Counted from the stretch's first letter, positions 54,195 through 64,000 are shown. The stretch: 64,000 nt of DNA from Paenibacillus sp. J5C2022 (GCF_025567625.1 NZ_JAOQJC010000004.1:186001-250000); one strand, 5' to 3'. The notes: generated by a model from the letters alone, not told the origin. Program-made: numbers and translations.

Positions 54195-55325
54195 ATGAAA
54201 ATTATGTTGGTTGATGACGAAGTGCTGGTGCTCCATCAAATTCATCGAATGCTTTCGGGATATTCCAGAATTTCGGTGGTCGGCTCGTTTCAGAATGCGC
54301 GGGAGGCTATTGCAAGAATGCCGGAAATTCAACCGGACGTCATATTTTTCGATATTCACTTGCCGGAGCTGTCGGGCATCGATGCTGTGGAGTTGGCACA
54401 GGAGGTTTGCTCGGGGATCGATATTGTATTTGTAACGGCATATAGCGAATATGCTATCCAGGCGTTCGATCTGAATGCAGTCGATTATTTGCTTAAGCCG
54501 CTGCATCAAGCTCGTTTGGATCAAACGATAAAACGACTGATGCAAAGAAGATTGCATAAACAAGAAGACATCGGGTCAACGGAACCTTCCCGCGTTCTCT
54601 GTTTTCGAACTCTCCGTTTTCAGAACAATGGCAGCGGGTCTTCAGAAATTCCGAAATGGCGGACGACCAAAGCGCAGGAGCTGTTTGCTTATCTGCTGCA
54701 CCATCGCGGCAATATCGTCCTCAAGGAAACGATTCTGGAGCTGCTATGGCCGGAGCTTGACATGAAACAAGCGATGAGTCAACTGTACACATCGATTTAT
54801 CACATCAGACAATGCTTGAAGCAAATGGGCATCGATATCGCCATACGCAATCTGACGATCCAGGAAGGGTATATGCTGGACACAAGTCGCATACGAATTG
54901 ACGTGGATGAATGGGAGAACGGGTTGAGGCAGTCTGGCGGAGCGGATATCGCGGACAATCACTCCGAGCTGCTGCAACTGCTTGAGCGTTATGAAGGAGA
55001 CTATTTCCAGGAGCATGGCTATGGATGGGCGGAGAACGAACGCGAAAGATTAAGGAAGCTATGGTATCAGCATGCCCGTCTGTTAGCCCGATTCTATGAG
55101 AAATCCGGAGTCCTGAATGAGGCGATTGCGATGTATGAACGGATTCAGGACGCGGATCCTTATAACGAAGACGACGCACTTGCGCTGATAAAGCTTTATA
55201 TGGCAACCGGGCGGCGGACAGAAGCGGAGAGTCACTATCGTAAGCTGGATCATCTGTTTTCAAATGAGCTGCGGATCGGCTTGACCAACAAGCTGGTAGA
55301 CTGGTTCGAATCAGTCGAGCCATAG
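54195..55325 (+). CDS. Response regulator with BTAD-type output domain
   Basis: Cytoplasmic regulator of 376 aa. ATG 54195 follows GGAGCGTGAAG. The receiver (1-120) has L-V-D-D-E, Asp53 in I-F-F-D-I-H-L-P and Y-L-L-K-P. Residues 155-230 form a winged helix (T-K-A-Q-E-L-F-A-Y-L-L-H-H-R-G) and 235-370 a helical bacterial transcriptional activator domain (G-D-Y-F...W-A-E-N-E-R-E-R-L). This is the SARP-like combination. It converges with the hybrid kinase gene and is the natural partner. Confidence 0.88.
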   Translation: MKIMLVDDEVLVLHQIHRMLSGYSRISVVGSFQNAREAIARMPEIQPDVIFFDIHLPELSGIDAVELAQEVCSGIDIVFVTAYSEYAIQAFDLNAVDYLLKPLHQARLDQTIKRLMQRRLHKQEDIGSTEPSRVLCFRTLRFQNNGSGSSEIPKWRTTKAQELFAYLLHHRGNIVLKETILELLWPELDMKQAMSQLYTSIYHIRQCLKQMGIDIAIRNLTIQEGYMLDTSRIRIDVDEWENGLRQSGGADIADNHSELLQLLERYEGDYFQEHGYGWAENERERLRKLWYQHARLLARFYEKSGVLNEAIAMYERIQDADPYNEDDALALIKLYMATGRRTEAESHYRKLDHLFSNELRIGLTNKLVDWFESVEP

Positions 55326-55348
55326 CTCGTATTGCTAGAGGTGTGTAC

Positions 55349-55393
55349 TTGGCTTGGGGGAGGCAAGCGCATTGTTCGCCTCCCCCAAGCCAA
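55349..55393. terminator. Bidirectional hairpin between convergent genes
   Basis: TTGGCTTGGGGGAGGC, 13-base loop, and its exact complement. A 16-bp perfect stem between the two convergent stop codons. No T-tract; serves both directions at most as a strong barrier. Confidence 0.7.
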
Positions 55394-55430
55394 CTGCCTG
55401 CTAATGCTAAAGCTTGATACTCCTCACGCT

Positions 55431-58400
55431 TCACTTCGGTATGACAAAAGAAACGGTCGTACCTTGCTCCGGATCACTCTGAATTTGCAATCCAATTCCA
55501 TACATTTGTTTCAGCCGCCGATCTATATTGAGCAACCCGACTCCCTGCCTGCTGCCCGAACGTGTGCGCAATAGTCCTTGCACCGTTTCTTTATCTATTC
55601 CAACGCCGTTATCGGTAATAGTTGTTTCTAGATGGTCTTCATATTCGGTGATTTGGATCACAATCCTTCCTCCTGATGAACGCCTCGTTATACCATGCCG
55701 TACTGCGTTTTCCACGAGAGGCTGGATGGAAAGCGGAGGAATCTTCAACTGCATGCCTACATCAATTTCCCAAATAATATCCAGATTTCCGTTGAAACGT
55801 TCATTCTCGATATACAAATAAGAACGTACAAGAGCAAGCTCCTGATCAAGCGGAACAAGCTGCTCGGAATTTTGAAAGCTGAAGCTGGCTCGTAAATAAT
55901 TTCCAAACTCGTCAAGCAGGAGGCGCATTCTGTTTAGATTGATGTCACTGAGCGCCGCTATTGCATTGAGCGAGTTGAATAAAAAGTGGGGCTGTATTTG
56001 CGCTTGCAGCCATGCCGCTTCCATACGCAGCCGTTCGCGCATCGTACGGTGCACATCGGTTAATGCCCTCACCCGAGCAATCAACTCCATCGTATCCGCA
56101 GGTTTTACAACATAATCGTTGGCGCCCGCCAAAAATCCCATGGAAATATCTTCAGTCTTGCCGCGCGCGGTCAAAAGCAGAATAGGCAGCTCGGAGCTCG
56201 AATAGCGCTCGCGGATCGCGCGCGTTAACTCATATCCCGACATGTGAGGCATCATGACGTCGGCAATGACCAGATCCCACTCCCTCGCTTTTAGCTGGAA
56301 TAATGCTTCCTTGCCGCTCGTAACCGTAACGATATCGAAGCTTTGCGCAGCTAAGATGTCCTCCAATACTTTCAGGTTGAGCGGATCGTCGTCCACAGCC
56401 AATATGATCGGTCTATCGGTAGAGCCGGAGCTTTGCGTATCCGCCGCTTCTCCGAATTGAAAGCCGGCTGCGCCTGTTTTCGTATAAGCAGGCAACAGAT
56501 CCGATACAGCTTCCAGTTCCTGTTGAGCGGATGATGAATCGGACAGAGCCAGAGCAAACGTAAACACTGTGCCTTCTCCAGGAGTAGAGCTGACCTTGAG
56601 CGCTTCGCCGTGAAGCTCCACAAGCTGCTTGCAAATGCTAAGGCCCAGTCCAATGCCGCCGCCGGGAGACGCCGTCATACCGGAGTCGCCCTGCTCGTAG
56701 GGTTGAAATATTTTTTGCAGCGTCTCCGCGTCCATGCCGGCGCCTGTATCCGCAACGCTTATATATGCCTTCCTGTCCTGCGCTACCGCCCGGATGACGA
56801 CAGTTCCTTCGTTAGTAAATTTAATCGCGTTGTGAACCAGATTAAATAAAATTTGAACGAGTCGGCTTTCGTCGGCCATCACTCGCGGGAACGTGTCTGG
56901 AATTGCGTTGACGAGGCGTATCGGCTTGCCGTCGGTCATGAAGCGCAATAGATCGAATACGCCGGAAGCGACTGCTTGCACATGAATGCTTTGCACCTGC
57001 AGGCGAATGATGCCCTCCTTGAGACGCGTCAAATCGAGCAGGTCATTTAACATAAATGACATGCGCCGGCCGACGGTAATCATCAGTTCCAAATTGAGGG
57101 CGTTCTTATCGCTTAGCGAATGTTTTTCGCTGTCGAGGACGGTTTGCGCGATATTCAGCATCCCGTGCAGCGGATTTCGCAACTCATGGGATGTGTTCGC
57201 CAGAAAATCATCCTTCCGCTTGTCGGCCATTGTTAACTGCTCGTTCAACTTGGCGTTTTCTTCGGAATTGCGAAAGAACTGCTTAAACCAGTAAGCGCAA
57301 AAACAGATTATAGCAGCCAGCACGTCAAACGGGTAGTAGACACTTGTTACTTCCATGCGATAATTAAACAATCCCCAGATGGTACTGGATAATATGCTTG
57401 TGGCGGCAAGCACCAGAAAGATAGCGTCTGGCTGGTTCCTGGCTATCATTTTGCCAACCAGATAGACAATCCAGGCTAATGGGAACCAACCAAGCAGCAG
57501 GAATACTTTAGCTTCGATCGAAAAATAAATGAGCGGCGGCGGCATGATCGCTACAAATACTGAATATATGGCAACGGCGACGGCGTACGTACGGAATAAT
57601 CTATTGTTTATTCTAAAATAGGCAAATATTCTGACCAGCAGCAGAAAGAAAAAAGAAATCGACAAATACGAGAGTACCTTGATTTTCAGCGCCCATGCGT
57701 AGCTGATAAAAGGCATCCATGTCAGCAGCAGGCTGTCGTGATCGGACACAATCGAAAGACCGGAGACCAGGAGCAGCATGAAGAAGGCAAGAAACGATTT
57801 TTGCCGATTAAATGCGTATAACATCAAAGCGTACAAGCTATGCAGCATCAGTATGATAAATGTCACAACCTGAAAGCCAATGGAACTCCAGCGTTCATGA
57901 TCGATGGCTGCTTCCGACCCGAAGCGGATGTCCCTGGCAATGCCGCCATTATACGGATTTTCGAAATTGGCCACGCGTACAAGCAACTCGATCGTACTCA
58001 CTCCGTTCGCTTTATAGAGCGGGGAATAAGAAATCCGGCGGGGCGTATACATTGTCGCTTGCTCTGCCGGTTGGCCGACGCCTGCTATCTGACCATTGAA
58101 TTCGATAGCGGAAGAGGCTTGGATATCCTGAATCCAGAATTCGAAGGACTGCTGCGGCAAAGGATCGATAAGAATGAGCAGCCGGTATGTCCCGTATCCG
58201 AAAGAGGAATTTGACCCGGACGGAAGAGCGCTCCGCCAATCTCCCGGAACCTGAATATAACGCTTGTCAAGGGATTGCCGGCTCTTGTCATTATGCGTAA
58301 TAAACGCTTCCGGATAAAACTCCCACTCGCCATTTAGCGAAATGGGATAGGATTTCACGAAGTCATGTCCGCGCAGATCCAGCACGCCCTGAACCGCAGC

Positions 58401-58520
58401 AGGATGTTCATGCACGGGAAATATCTCCGTCCAAAGCCACCGGAGGCCGAGAAGTATGGAGAGAAACAGGACGAACGTCACAGCATACTTTAGGGCGGCT
58501 TTGTTTTTTATCCGAATCAC
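55431..58520 (-). CDS. Hybrid sensor kinase with 7TM receptor and two kinase modules
   Basis: Membrane protein of 1029 aa. GTG 58520 has AGGAG upstream on the minus strand. Order: one N-terminal helix; extracellular jelly-roll-like domain (about 45-205, G-E-W-E-F-Y-P, W-I-Q-D-I); seven transmembrane helices (about 210-420); HisKA with F-L-A-N-T-S-H-E-L-R-N-P-L; HATPase with D-T-G-A-G-M and G-I-G-L-G-L; a receiver with V-D-D-D-P and I-A-D-V-M-M-P; then a LytS/YesM-type His_kinase with Q-I-Q-P-H-F-L-F-N and a second HATPase (T-D-N-G-V-G-I). The 7TM and jelly-roll parts match 7TMR-DISM receptors. The two kinases differ in family, which gives an internal relay: HisKA to receiver, and LytS-type to the separate regulator. 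Confidence 0.9.
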   Translation of the reverse strand: MIRIKNKAALKYAVTFVLFLSILLGLRWLWTEIFPVHEHPAAVQGVLDLRGHDFVKSYPISLNGEWEFYPEAFITHNDKSRQSLDKRYIQVPGDWRSALPSGSNSSFGYGTYRLLILIDPLPQQSFEFWIQDIQASSAIEFNGQIAGVGQPAEQATMYTPRRISYSPLYKANGVSTIELLVRVANFENPYNGGIARDIRFGSEAAIDHERWSSIGFQVVTFIILMLHSLYALMLYAFNRQKSFLAFFMLLLVSGLSIVSDHDSLLLTWMPFISYAWALKIKVLSYLSISFFFLLLVRIFAYFRINNRLFRTYAVAVAIYSVFVAIMPPPLIYFSIEAKVFLLLGWFPLAWIVYLVGKMIARNQPDAIFLVLAATSILSSTIWGLFNYRMEVTSVYYPFDVLAAIICFCAYWFKQFFRNSEENAKLNEQLTMADKRKDDFLANTSHELRNPLHGMLNIAQTVLDSEKHSLSDKNALNLELMITVGRRMSFMLNDLLDLTRLKEGIIRLQVQSIHVQAVASGVFDLLRFMTDGKPIRLVNAIPDTFPRVMADESRLVQILFNLVHNAIKFTNEGTVVIRAVAQDRKAYISVADTGAGMDAETLQKIFQPYEQGDSGMTASPGGGIGLGLSICKQLVELHGEALKVSSTPGEGTVFTFALALSDSSSAQQELEAVSDLLPAYTKTGAAGFQFGEAADTQSSGSTDRPIILAVDDDPLNLKVLEDILAAQSFDIVTVTSGKEALFQLKAREWDLVIADVMMPHMSGYELTRAIRERYSSSELPILLLTARGKTEDISMGFLAGANDYVVKPADTMELIARVRALTDVHRTMRERLRMEAAWLQAQIQPHFLFNSLNAIAALSDINLNRMRLLLDEFGNYLRASFSFQNSEQLVPLDQELALVRSYLYIENERFNGNLDIIWEIDVGMQLKIPPLSIQPLVENAVRHGITRRSSGGRIVIQITEYEDHLETTITDNGVGIDKETVQGLLRTRSGSRQGVGLLNIDRRLKQMYGIGLQIQSDPEQGTTVSFVIPK

Positions 58521-58628
58521 AATGAGCTCACTCCTATCATTTTGTCAAGAAATTTCACCATATGCTTGTAAATGTCGAAATTCATAATTTTCGACAAAAA
58601 CAGCATAAATTCCTTCTTCGCGCGCAAA

Positions 58629-58659
58629 AGCCCGCCAATGTTTCGTATATTGGCGGGCT
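58629..58659 (-). terminator. Terminator of the second SLH protein gene
   Basis: AGCCCGCCAAT, 9-base loop, ATTGGCGGGCT. Read on the minus strand it is followed by TTTTGCG. It lies 37 bases after the SLH gene stop. Confidence 0.75.
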
Positions 58660-58695
58660 ATCTTGATTTGAGCTTATTTCATTAATGGCGTTTGG

Positions 58696-61600
58696 TTACA
58701 TCTTCCAAATTTCCATACCGTTTGATGTTTCATATTGATGGTCATTGGTCGCTTCCATAATGTCATAGTATGCCCAGTAGCCGCTTGAAAGGTCTTTGAA
58801 AGCTTTGATGCCGGTAGAAGCATCGATGGCTTTCTTGTCAGGCTTACGATTAAGCATTCTGTTTACAATCGTTGCAGACTCTGCGCGAGTGATGGTTTTA
58901 TCCGGTTCAAAGGTGCCGTTCGGATAGCCACTTACCCATCCGTATTCCGCCGAAGTTGCAATGCTTGAATAAGCCCAATGGGTGCTCGAAACATCTGTAA
59001 AGCTCTTATTGCCTGTAGCTTTATTCGAGAAGCTCACCGCAATGATTGTAAACTCTGCGCGAGTGATGGCCTTATCTGGTGAGAAGGTGCCATCTTCATA
59101 ACCGTTAATAATACCAAGGCTGGCTAAGGTGTTTACAGCTTTTGCATACCAAGCATTGTCAGGTACATCTGCAAAGCGCGTTCCAGAAATATTTACATCT
59201 TGATCTTTCAGAAGATTATAGAACATCTGAGCTACTTCAGCACGGGTCATCGGGGCATCCGCTCTAAAGGTTCCATCCTCGTACCCTCTTAAATAGGCGA
59301 AATGCTCTATCGTATTGAGCAACTTGAATACTCCCGTTACGGTAGTTGGCTCCTTGTCTAAAGCTTTGAACGTAGCATTAATCTTAACTGCGCCATTCGG
59401 TTGGACATACGTGTAAGTACCGTTGCCATTGTCCGTATAGCTGATTACATTACCTTTACTATCTGTAATCCATAACTTGTCCAGCTTGTATCCCTCATCA
59501 GGTGTAACTGTAATGGTCACTTCAGTACCGGATATAGGGTTGCTATTGTCTACAATAACTTTTCCGCCTTCCAAGTTACCAATTGTGACTTTGTAGCCAA
59601 CGATCACGCCTCCGCTTGATGGCTGCGAAGGACCTGTGCCCGGCAAGTTGTCCACAAATATCTCCTGGTTCGAGTAAAGCAAAGCGTAAGTCGAAAACTT
59701 GGTTGAAGAGAACCTTACTGTTGTTCCATTGACAGAGCTTGGGATGAATTCCGCACGGTCATTGTGAACTCTGACAATAGCGAAATACTTATAACCGAGC
59801 AGGTTTGTTGGAATGTTCAGCGTAATGCTAATCGGCTCCGGCACTACAGGAACAAGCTCTGAAGTGCTTTTTTCGTCGATCACTGTACCACTGTTGTCTA
59901 GCACATCTACTTTTTTGGTAATGTTAATATCATACATAAAGCCAATGTTGGCCGCACTTGGGGCAGCGAGCGTTTCAATTAAGGCTTTGTCGTCTAATAT
60001 TTCCTGGTTAGTGCTGGTAGACACATTCGTTGCATTCAGATTAAGAGTGACATTCAAAGACTGGCCATTAATCAATGCCTCAGCAATTTCCTCAGACGTA
60101 AGCAGCATGCCCTTTTGAGCATCCAATTGGTTTCTGGTGACAGCGGGATTTACAACACTGCCGCTTACGACACTGTGAATGTTTAATGAAGGCAGCAAAT
60201 TCAATATCGCATTAGATACAAGCTCTACCGTAGTCCTGCTTATTTGCAGTTGTTCTTCCGGTGTGAGAGCCGTAAATTCTTCATGTGCCGCTTGTAAAGC
60301 TTCTAAAGTATTCGTATCGATAGCAGCTGTCATATTGCTGGCGATCTGTGAAACAGCGGTAGAAGGATGAATAATCATGTTTCCTTCGTCATCGCTTGTA
60401 ACGCTCATTCCCGCAGGTGTTCCGACAATTGGCGCAAATGGTCCAAAGGTGACGTTGCCAGCGTCATCTACGGTAGCAGTAGACGTAAATGTTGCGTTAA
60501 GCGCTTCGTTATCAGGGTTCGCAATCGTAATACTTGCCGGATACACCCCTACTGGCACATCGTTTACAGCGTATTTGCCGGTATGCTGATTCACACTGCC
60601 TGTAACGCCGGCCACAGTAATGGTTGCATGGGTAGGATAGGCTCCATTCTCATACTTCATTCCGCCGGCGATATTGACCAACGGAACCAAGGCGGCTCTT
60701 GCCTGCTCCAGCGTTAACTTCGCCTCATCGACTTCGGCTTGTGTCGCATCAGGATCGGCCAGCACGGCTTGTGCCGCGGTCAACGTTTGCTGCAACACTT
60801 GCCAGCTGCTCGGTGTATAGGTTGCCGGATTCAAGTTTTCCGCGGCAATCTCCGCTTCCTTAGCACGCAGCTCGCTCAAGTCGACCAGAGAGCTCCGCGC
60901 CGATTCCAGAGCGGACAACGCTTGTCCGAGCTCTTCCGGAGTAGCTTGCGGCGAGGTTAGCAAATCATTCGCATCTTCCAGCGCTTTGGTCAAATCTGCC
61001 CAGCTGCCTGTTGTGTAGTCGCCCGGTATCAGGGTGCCGATTGTAATTTCGTTCTGGACTTCGTCTGTCTTGGCTTGCAGCTTGTCTTTATCACTAACCA
61101 AGCCCGCCTGAGCGCCTTCCAAAGCGGCCAGGGCAGCATCGACCTGCGCCTGCGTGGAACCCGGATTGTTCAACACGGCTTCGGCGTTAGTCAGCGCGGT
61201 TCGCAGCGCTGTCCAGCTTTCTGGCGTGTAGTTGGTCTCCGTCAGGCCATTGATTCCGATCAGTTTGGTTTGAAGATCGGATTTGTACACTTTCGCGAAG
61301 GTGAACAGAGCTCCGTTGTCGAATCTGCTGCTATCGAAAGTAGCTTGACCCGCCGCATCCAGCGTAATGCCCGAATTCACTCCGTCAATAATGAGATAGT
61401 AGAGAACGGAAGGATTTTCGGCCGTCACATCCAGCTTCAAAGTGATGTCCTGGTCCTGCCAATTCGATTTTTCCACCTTAAACACACGGTTCAACTGCTT
61501 CAGCGTGTGTCCCGGAGCTTCCAGCACGTCGGTTTCGTAATTGGCTGTTGCACCGTTGTCGCTGAATACGAGGAACGAGGAATCATTGTTAATCGTATTC

Positions 61601-64000
61601 GTGTTGGCCGCATTGGAGGCTTGTACGGCATCGCCTAAAGCGATCGTTACCAACGCGCCCTGCTCCTGCGACTTGGACTGCTTCTGCAGTAGATCGCTGC
61701 CGTCATCCCGACCGACGCCGGTAATCCGGTTGCCGTAGCCTTGATTATCGGCTGCCGTCCACATCTTGTCGGTGCCATTGCTGGCTGTATAATCCGAGTT
61801 GCCGCCATTTAGCGTCAAGCCGTATTTCAAAGCCAAATAGCTGTTTACTTTCAACTTCTCAAGGGCGTCCAGCTTGCGATTGAACACGATAGTTTCGGAA
61901 ATATCGCCCTGGAATATGCTGAAATGACCGGCTCCTATGTAATAGGTATTCGGAACAGGAGGGTCAAAGTTAACGCTGTTGGATGTTTCTTTGAGCAACG
62001 GGTTGCCATCGATTGAAAGCGCCCATTCCTGAATGGCTGCGAATGCGTCCATCAAGCGGGGTTTCTTCAGATCGATGCCGCCGACTCCAACAGACCGGGC
62101 AACCTCGGATCCGAAGCGCGTTACAATGCTTCCGTTGCCGTCTTTGTTGCCGTAAGTCGAATTCTGTAAATTAAAGTTACCTCCGAAATCCCATGGAAAT
62201 CTGTTGGCTGTGTCGGTAATTTTGCTAGTCTGCACCGAGAATACTTCCCGCTCTGTATCCGTAGTCCCGAATGAATCAGCCTTATAATAACCGTTATATC
62301 CCGTTGCTTGAATACCGGCATTGAAATTGATCGCCGCCGCATCATACGGCATAGTCCCCCCAGCTTGATGAGACCAGTTTCGATTAGGATCGGCCAAATC
62401 TGCCAAGCTGCCGACGGCTGTTGGACTATTGGCGCTTTTCTCCACGTTAACCCACGAGATCAGGCCGTCGCTTACACCGCCCGGAGCGACATTATCGTTA
62501 GTAACTGGTGTGGAAATGGTCTTGGTTGTGTTTAATTGAATACTAGTGTCGTCAGTCGGCATTCCGCCGTACTCGATGACGTAGCCTTGAACACTAGGGT
62601 CGCCAGGGTTGAAATCATTCCACTTGCCCGCATTAGCCCCTGTTCCACCAAAAATATGGGCAACATACTCGCCGCCGCCGTAATCATTGGGTTCACCTGA
62701 AGCCCAGTTAGCATACGCACCTACCGAGCTCCCCGGATTGTAACCATTCCAGAACTGCAAGCCGTTACCGCCGTCTGACAAGCCTTCAGGGCCTGTCACC
62801 CAACGCCAGTCACCAACGCCCGGAGTGGTGGCGACAGGTTCTTGATTTGGTCGTCCAATATCTCGCGCGCCAATATAACCAGTGCCGCTCGTTTTTTTCC
62901 AAATGAAATCATTCTCGCCTTGACTTGTAATGGTTGCGAGGTAGCCTTGGCGCCCAAAGTAGGTTTGGGCGCTAGCCCCTGCTACTGCATCGTTCCAAGA
63001 AACGCCTGCAAGGGGAACATAGTAATAGAAATGACCGTTCTCGCTGTAAGGCAGCGCGCTGCCCATTGAAAACGCGATGGTCCTGTCGCTTATATCTGTG
63101 GATGTGGTTGAATACTTAACAGTTCTTAATAAATCTTGATATGCTGCCGCCGAAGCATTGCCTGTAAGTATTATAACGCCATTAGCAGCATTGCTTTTAT
63201 CTACCGTAATGTCGCTGCCTGCTGCCATAGCTTCATCGATGGACAAGGAATCTCCAGTCTGAAGATTGTCTATGACAACCGTAGCGCCCGGCAATATGCC
63301 GCCATTATCGGTATATTCAATCGTTAAATTCCCGTCAACCGTTACAGGGGTAATGCCTTGGGATGCAGTTGTTCCTGCGGATGCGAATATACCAGCCGAT
63401 ATTGGAGCGGCACTCATCAGTTTTTTAAGTTTCGTGCCATCCGCCACATACACATTGCCGCTGCTGTCTACGGCTATGCCATAGGGACCAGTAAAGCTTT
63501 CCCCACCGGTGATGTCCGTCCAACTAGTACTCCCGTTCGACAGTTTTTTTATTGTCTTATTGCCCCAATCCGTCACATACACATTGCCGCTGCTGTCTAC
63601 GGCCACGTCTTGTAAAGCGGAAAAGTTTCCTGAATAGGTGATGTCCGTCCATTCAGTGCTTCCGTTCAATCGTTTTTTTACTTTGTGATTTCCAGCATCT
63701 ATCACATACACATTGTCATTGCTGTCTACAGCCACTCCACCGGGATAGCTAAAGCCTCCCGAATTGGTAATGTCCGTCCAATTACCGTTCGACAGTTTTT
63801 TAATTGTATGAGCTTGATTATCCGCCACATACACATTGCCGCTGCTGTCTACTTCTATGCCGAAAGGAGCAACAAAGCTTTCCGAACCGGTGATGTCCGT
63901 CCAACTATTACTTCCGTTCAAAAGCTTTTTTACTTTGTGATTGTTATTATCCGCCACATACACATTGCCGCTGCTGTCCACGGCAACTCCATTGGGATTC
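58696..64000 (-). CDS. SLH-anchored surface protein with NHL-like repeats, lectin and FIVAR domains, 5' end missing
   Basis: The frame runs off the window; at least 1767 residues are present. The GTG at 63981 is the Val of a repeat, not a start. From the N-terminal side: five NHL-like repeats (V-D-S-S-G-N-V-Y-V-A-D, about 64000-63420); a beta-rich link; a C-type lectin-like domain (Y-L-A-T-I-T-S-Q...W-A-S-G-E-P-N-D-Y, about 63030-62560); a DUF8202-like/lectin-like region with L-A-L-K-Y-G-L-T-L; three FIVAR repeats (Y-T-P-E-S-W, Y-T-T-G-S-W, Y-T-P-S-S-W; about 61260-60680); a carboxypeptidase-regulatory-like fold; a bacterial repeat (G-Y-K-L-D-K-L-W); and three SLH domains with S/T-R-A-E (59320-58750). 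Likely a cell-surface polysaccharide-binding protein. Confidence 0.88.
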   Translation of the reverse strand, partial: NPNGVAVDSSGNVYVADNNNHKVKKLLNGSNSWTDITGSESFVAPFGIEVDSSGNVYVADNQAHTIKKLSNGNWTDITNSGGFSYPGGVAVDSNDNVYVIDAGNHKVKKRLNGSTEWTDITYSGNFSALQDVAVDSSGNVYVTDWGNKTIKKLSNGSTSWTDITGGESFTGPYGIAVDSSGNVYVADGTKLKKLMSAAPISAGIFASAGTTASQGITPVTVDGNLTIEYTDNGGILPGATVVIDNLQTGDSLSIDEAMAAGSDITVDKSNAANGVIILTGNASAAAYQDLLRTVKYSTTSTDISDRTIAFSMGSALPYSENGHFYYYVPLAGVSWNDAVAGASAQTYFGRQGYLATITSQGENDFIWKKTSGTGYIGARDIGRPNQEPVATTPGVGDWRWVTGPEGLSDGGNGLQFWNGYNPGSSVGAYANWASGEPNDYGGGEYVAHIFGGTGANAGKWNDFNPGDPSVQGYVIEYGGMPTDDTSIQLNTTKTISTPVTNDNVAPGGVSDGLISWVNVEKSANSPTAVGSLADLADPNRNWSHQAGGTMPYDAAAINFNAGIQATGYNGYYKADSFGTTDTEREVFSVQTSKITDTANRFPWDFGGNFNLQNSTYGNKDGNGSIVTRFGSEVARSVGVGGIDLKKPRLMDAFAAIQEWALSIDGNPLLKETSNSVNFDPPVPNTYYIGAGHFSIFQGDISETIVFNRKLDALEKLKVNSYLALKYGLTLNGGNSDYTASNGTDKMWTAADNQGYGNRITGVGRDDGSDLLQKQSKSQEQGALVTIALGDAVQASNAANTNTINNDSSFLVFSDNGATANYETDVLEAPGHTLKQLNRVFKVEKSNWQDQDITLKLDVTAENPSVLYYLIIDGVNSGITLDAAGQATFDSSRFDNGALFTFAKVYKSDLQTKLIGINGLTETNYTPESWTALRTALTNAEAVLNNPGSTQAQVDAALAALEGAQAGLVSDKDKLQAKTDEVQNEITIGTLIPGDYTTGSWADLTKALEDANDLLTSPQATPEELGQALSALESARSSLVDLSELRAKEAEIAAENLNPATYTPSSWQVLQQTLTAAQAVLADPDATQAEVDEAKLTLEQARAALVPLVNIAGGMKYENGAYPTHATITVAGVTGSVNQHTGKYAVNDVPVGVYPASITIANPDNEALNATFTSTATVDDAGNVTFGPFAPIVGTPAGMSVTSDDEGNMIIHPSTAVSQIASNMTAAIDTNTLEALQAAHEEFTALTPEEQLQISRTTVELVSNAILNLLPSLNIHSVVSGSVVNPAVTRNQLDAQKGMLLTSEEIAEALINGQSLNVTLNLNATNVSTSTNQEILDDKALIETLAAPSAANIGFMYDINITKKVDVLDNSGTVIDEKSTSELVPVVPEPISITLNIPTNLLGYKYFAIVRVHNDRAEFIPSSVNGTTVRFSSTKFSTYALLYSNQEIFVDNLPGTGPSQPSSGGVIVGYKVTIGNLEGGKVIVDNSNPISGTEVTITVTPDEGYKLDKLWITDSKGNVISYTDNGNGTYTYVQPNGAVKINATFKALDKEPTTVTGVFKLLNTIEHFAYLRGYEDGTFRADAPMTRAEVAQMFYNLLKDQDVNISGTRFADVPDNAWYAKAVNTLASLGIINGYEDGTFSPDKAITRAEFTIIAVSFSNKATGNKSFTDVSSTHWAYSSIATSAEYGWVSGYPNGTFEPDKTITRAESATIVNRMLNRKPDKKAIDASTGIKAFKDLSSGYWAYYDIMEATNDHQYETSNGMEIWKM

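Overview
The window looks like a chromosome segment of a Paenibacillus-type member of the Paenibacillaceae. The evidence is two YesM/YesN-type two-component pairs each driving a CUT1 sugar ABC transporter operon, very large S-layer-homology (SLH) surface proteins, strong GGAGG ribosome binding sites, and frequent GTG and TTG starts. The genus is inferred from gene content only.

Region 1 (1-11111) is carbohydrate catabolism. It holds the end of a sugar isomerase/epimerase-like gene, a ROK sugar kinase, and a complete operon: YesM-like kinase, YesN-like AraC regulator, solute-binding lipoprotein, two permeases, a five-bladed-propeller glycoside hydrolase-like protein and a GH125 exo-alpha-1,6-mannosidase-like enzyme. 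The logic suggests uptake and breakdown of alpha-mannosides.

Region 2 (11377-28570) is a mobile-element graveyard with defence cargo. It has an apparently intact IS3-family element, an older element (ends beginning CTACGGTTGAC) split by an internally deleted IS1182-type element, and an IS3 orfB remnant. Then comes a serine-recombinase gene with a small SHOCT-like partner. Downstream is an AT-rich island carrying a CBASS-like pair (SMODS/CD-NTase plus SLATT membrane protein), a third small membrane protein, a degenerate tRNA-Ala-like sequence, and a ParA-like ATPase with a small helical partner. Next is an IS66 element whose tnpC is split by a complete RIT (recombinase-in-trio) element with 30-bp perfect terminal inverted repeats. 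The RIT recombinase genes themselves carry frameshifts.

Region 3 (28819-33123, minus strand) is decaying: a lipoprotein pseudogene, a DinB-like protein, a frameshifted OmpR-type response regulator, an IS4 remnant, and a histidine kinase that has lost its ATP-binding boxes.

Region 4 (33364-40018) has a 1794-residue SLH protein with 14 RCC1-type repeats. It is followed by a terminator and a degenerate group II intron, which is interrupted by a tyrosine-recombinase remnant with TTATGCAAAG repeats.

Region 5 (40141-53535) has an ECF sigma/anti-sigma pair and a second YesM/YesN pair followed by an eight-gene operon: CUT1 transporter, metallophosphoesterase, a nitrilase-GDPD fusion, a HAD phosphatase, a transaldolase-like aldolase and a ROK kinase. 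The gene set suggests import and degradation of a glycerophosphodiester-linked sugar, a pathway I do not recognise as described.

Region 6 (53666-64000) has a CsoR-type copper repressor, a response regulator with a transcriptional-activator (BTAD) output domain, convergent to a 1029-residue hybrid kinase with two kinase modules, and the 3' part of a second SLH surface protein (NHL-like repeats, C-type lectin-like domain, FIVAR repeats).
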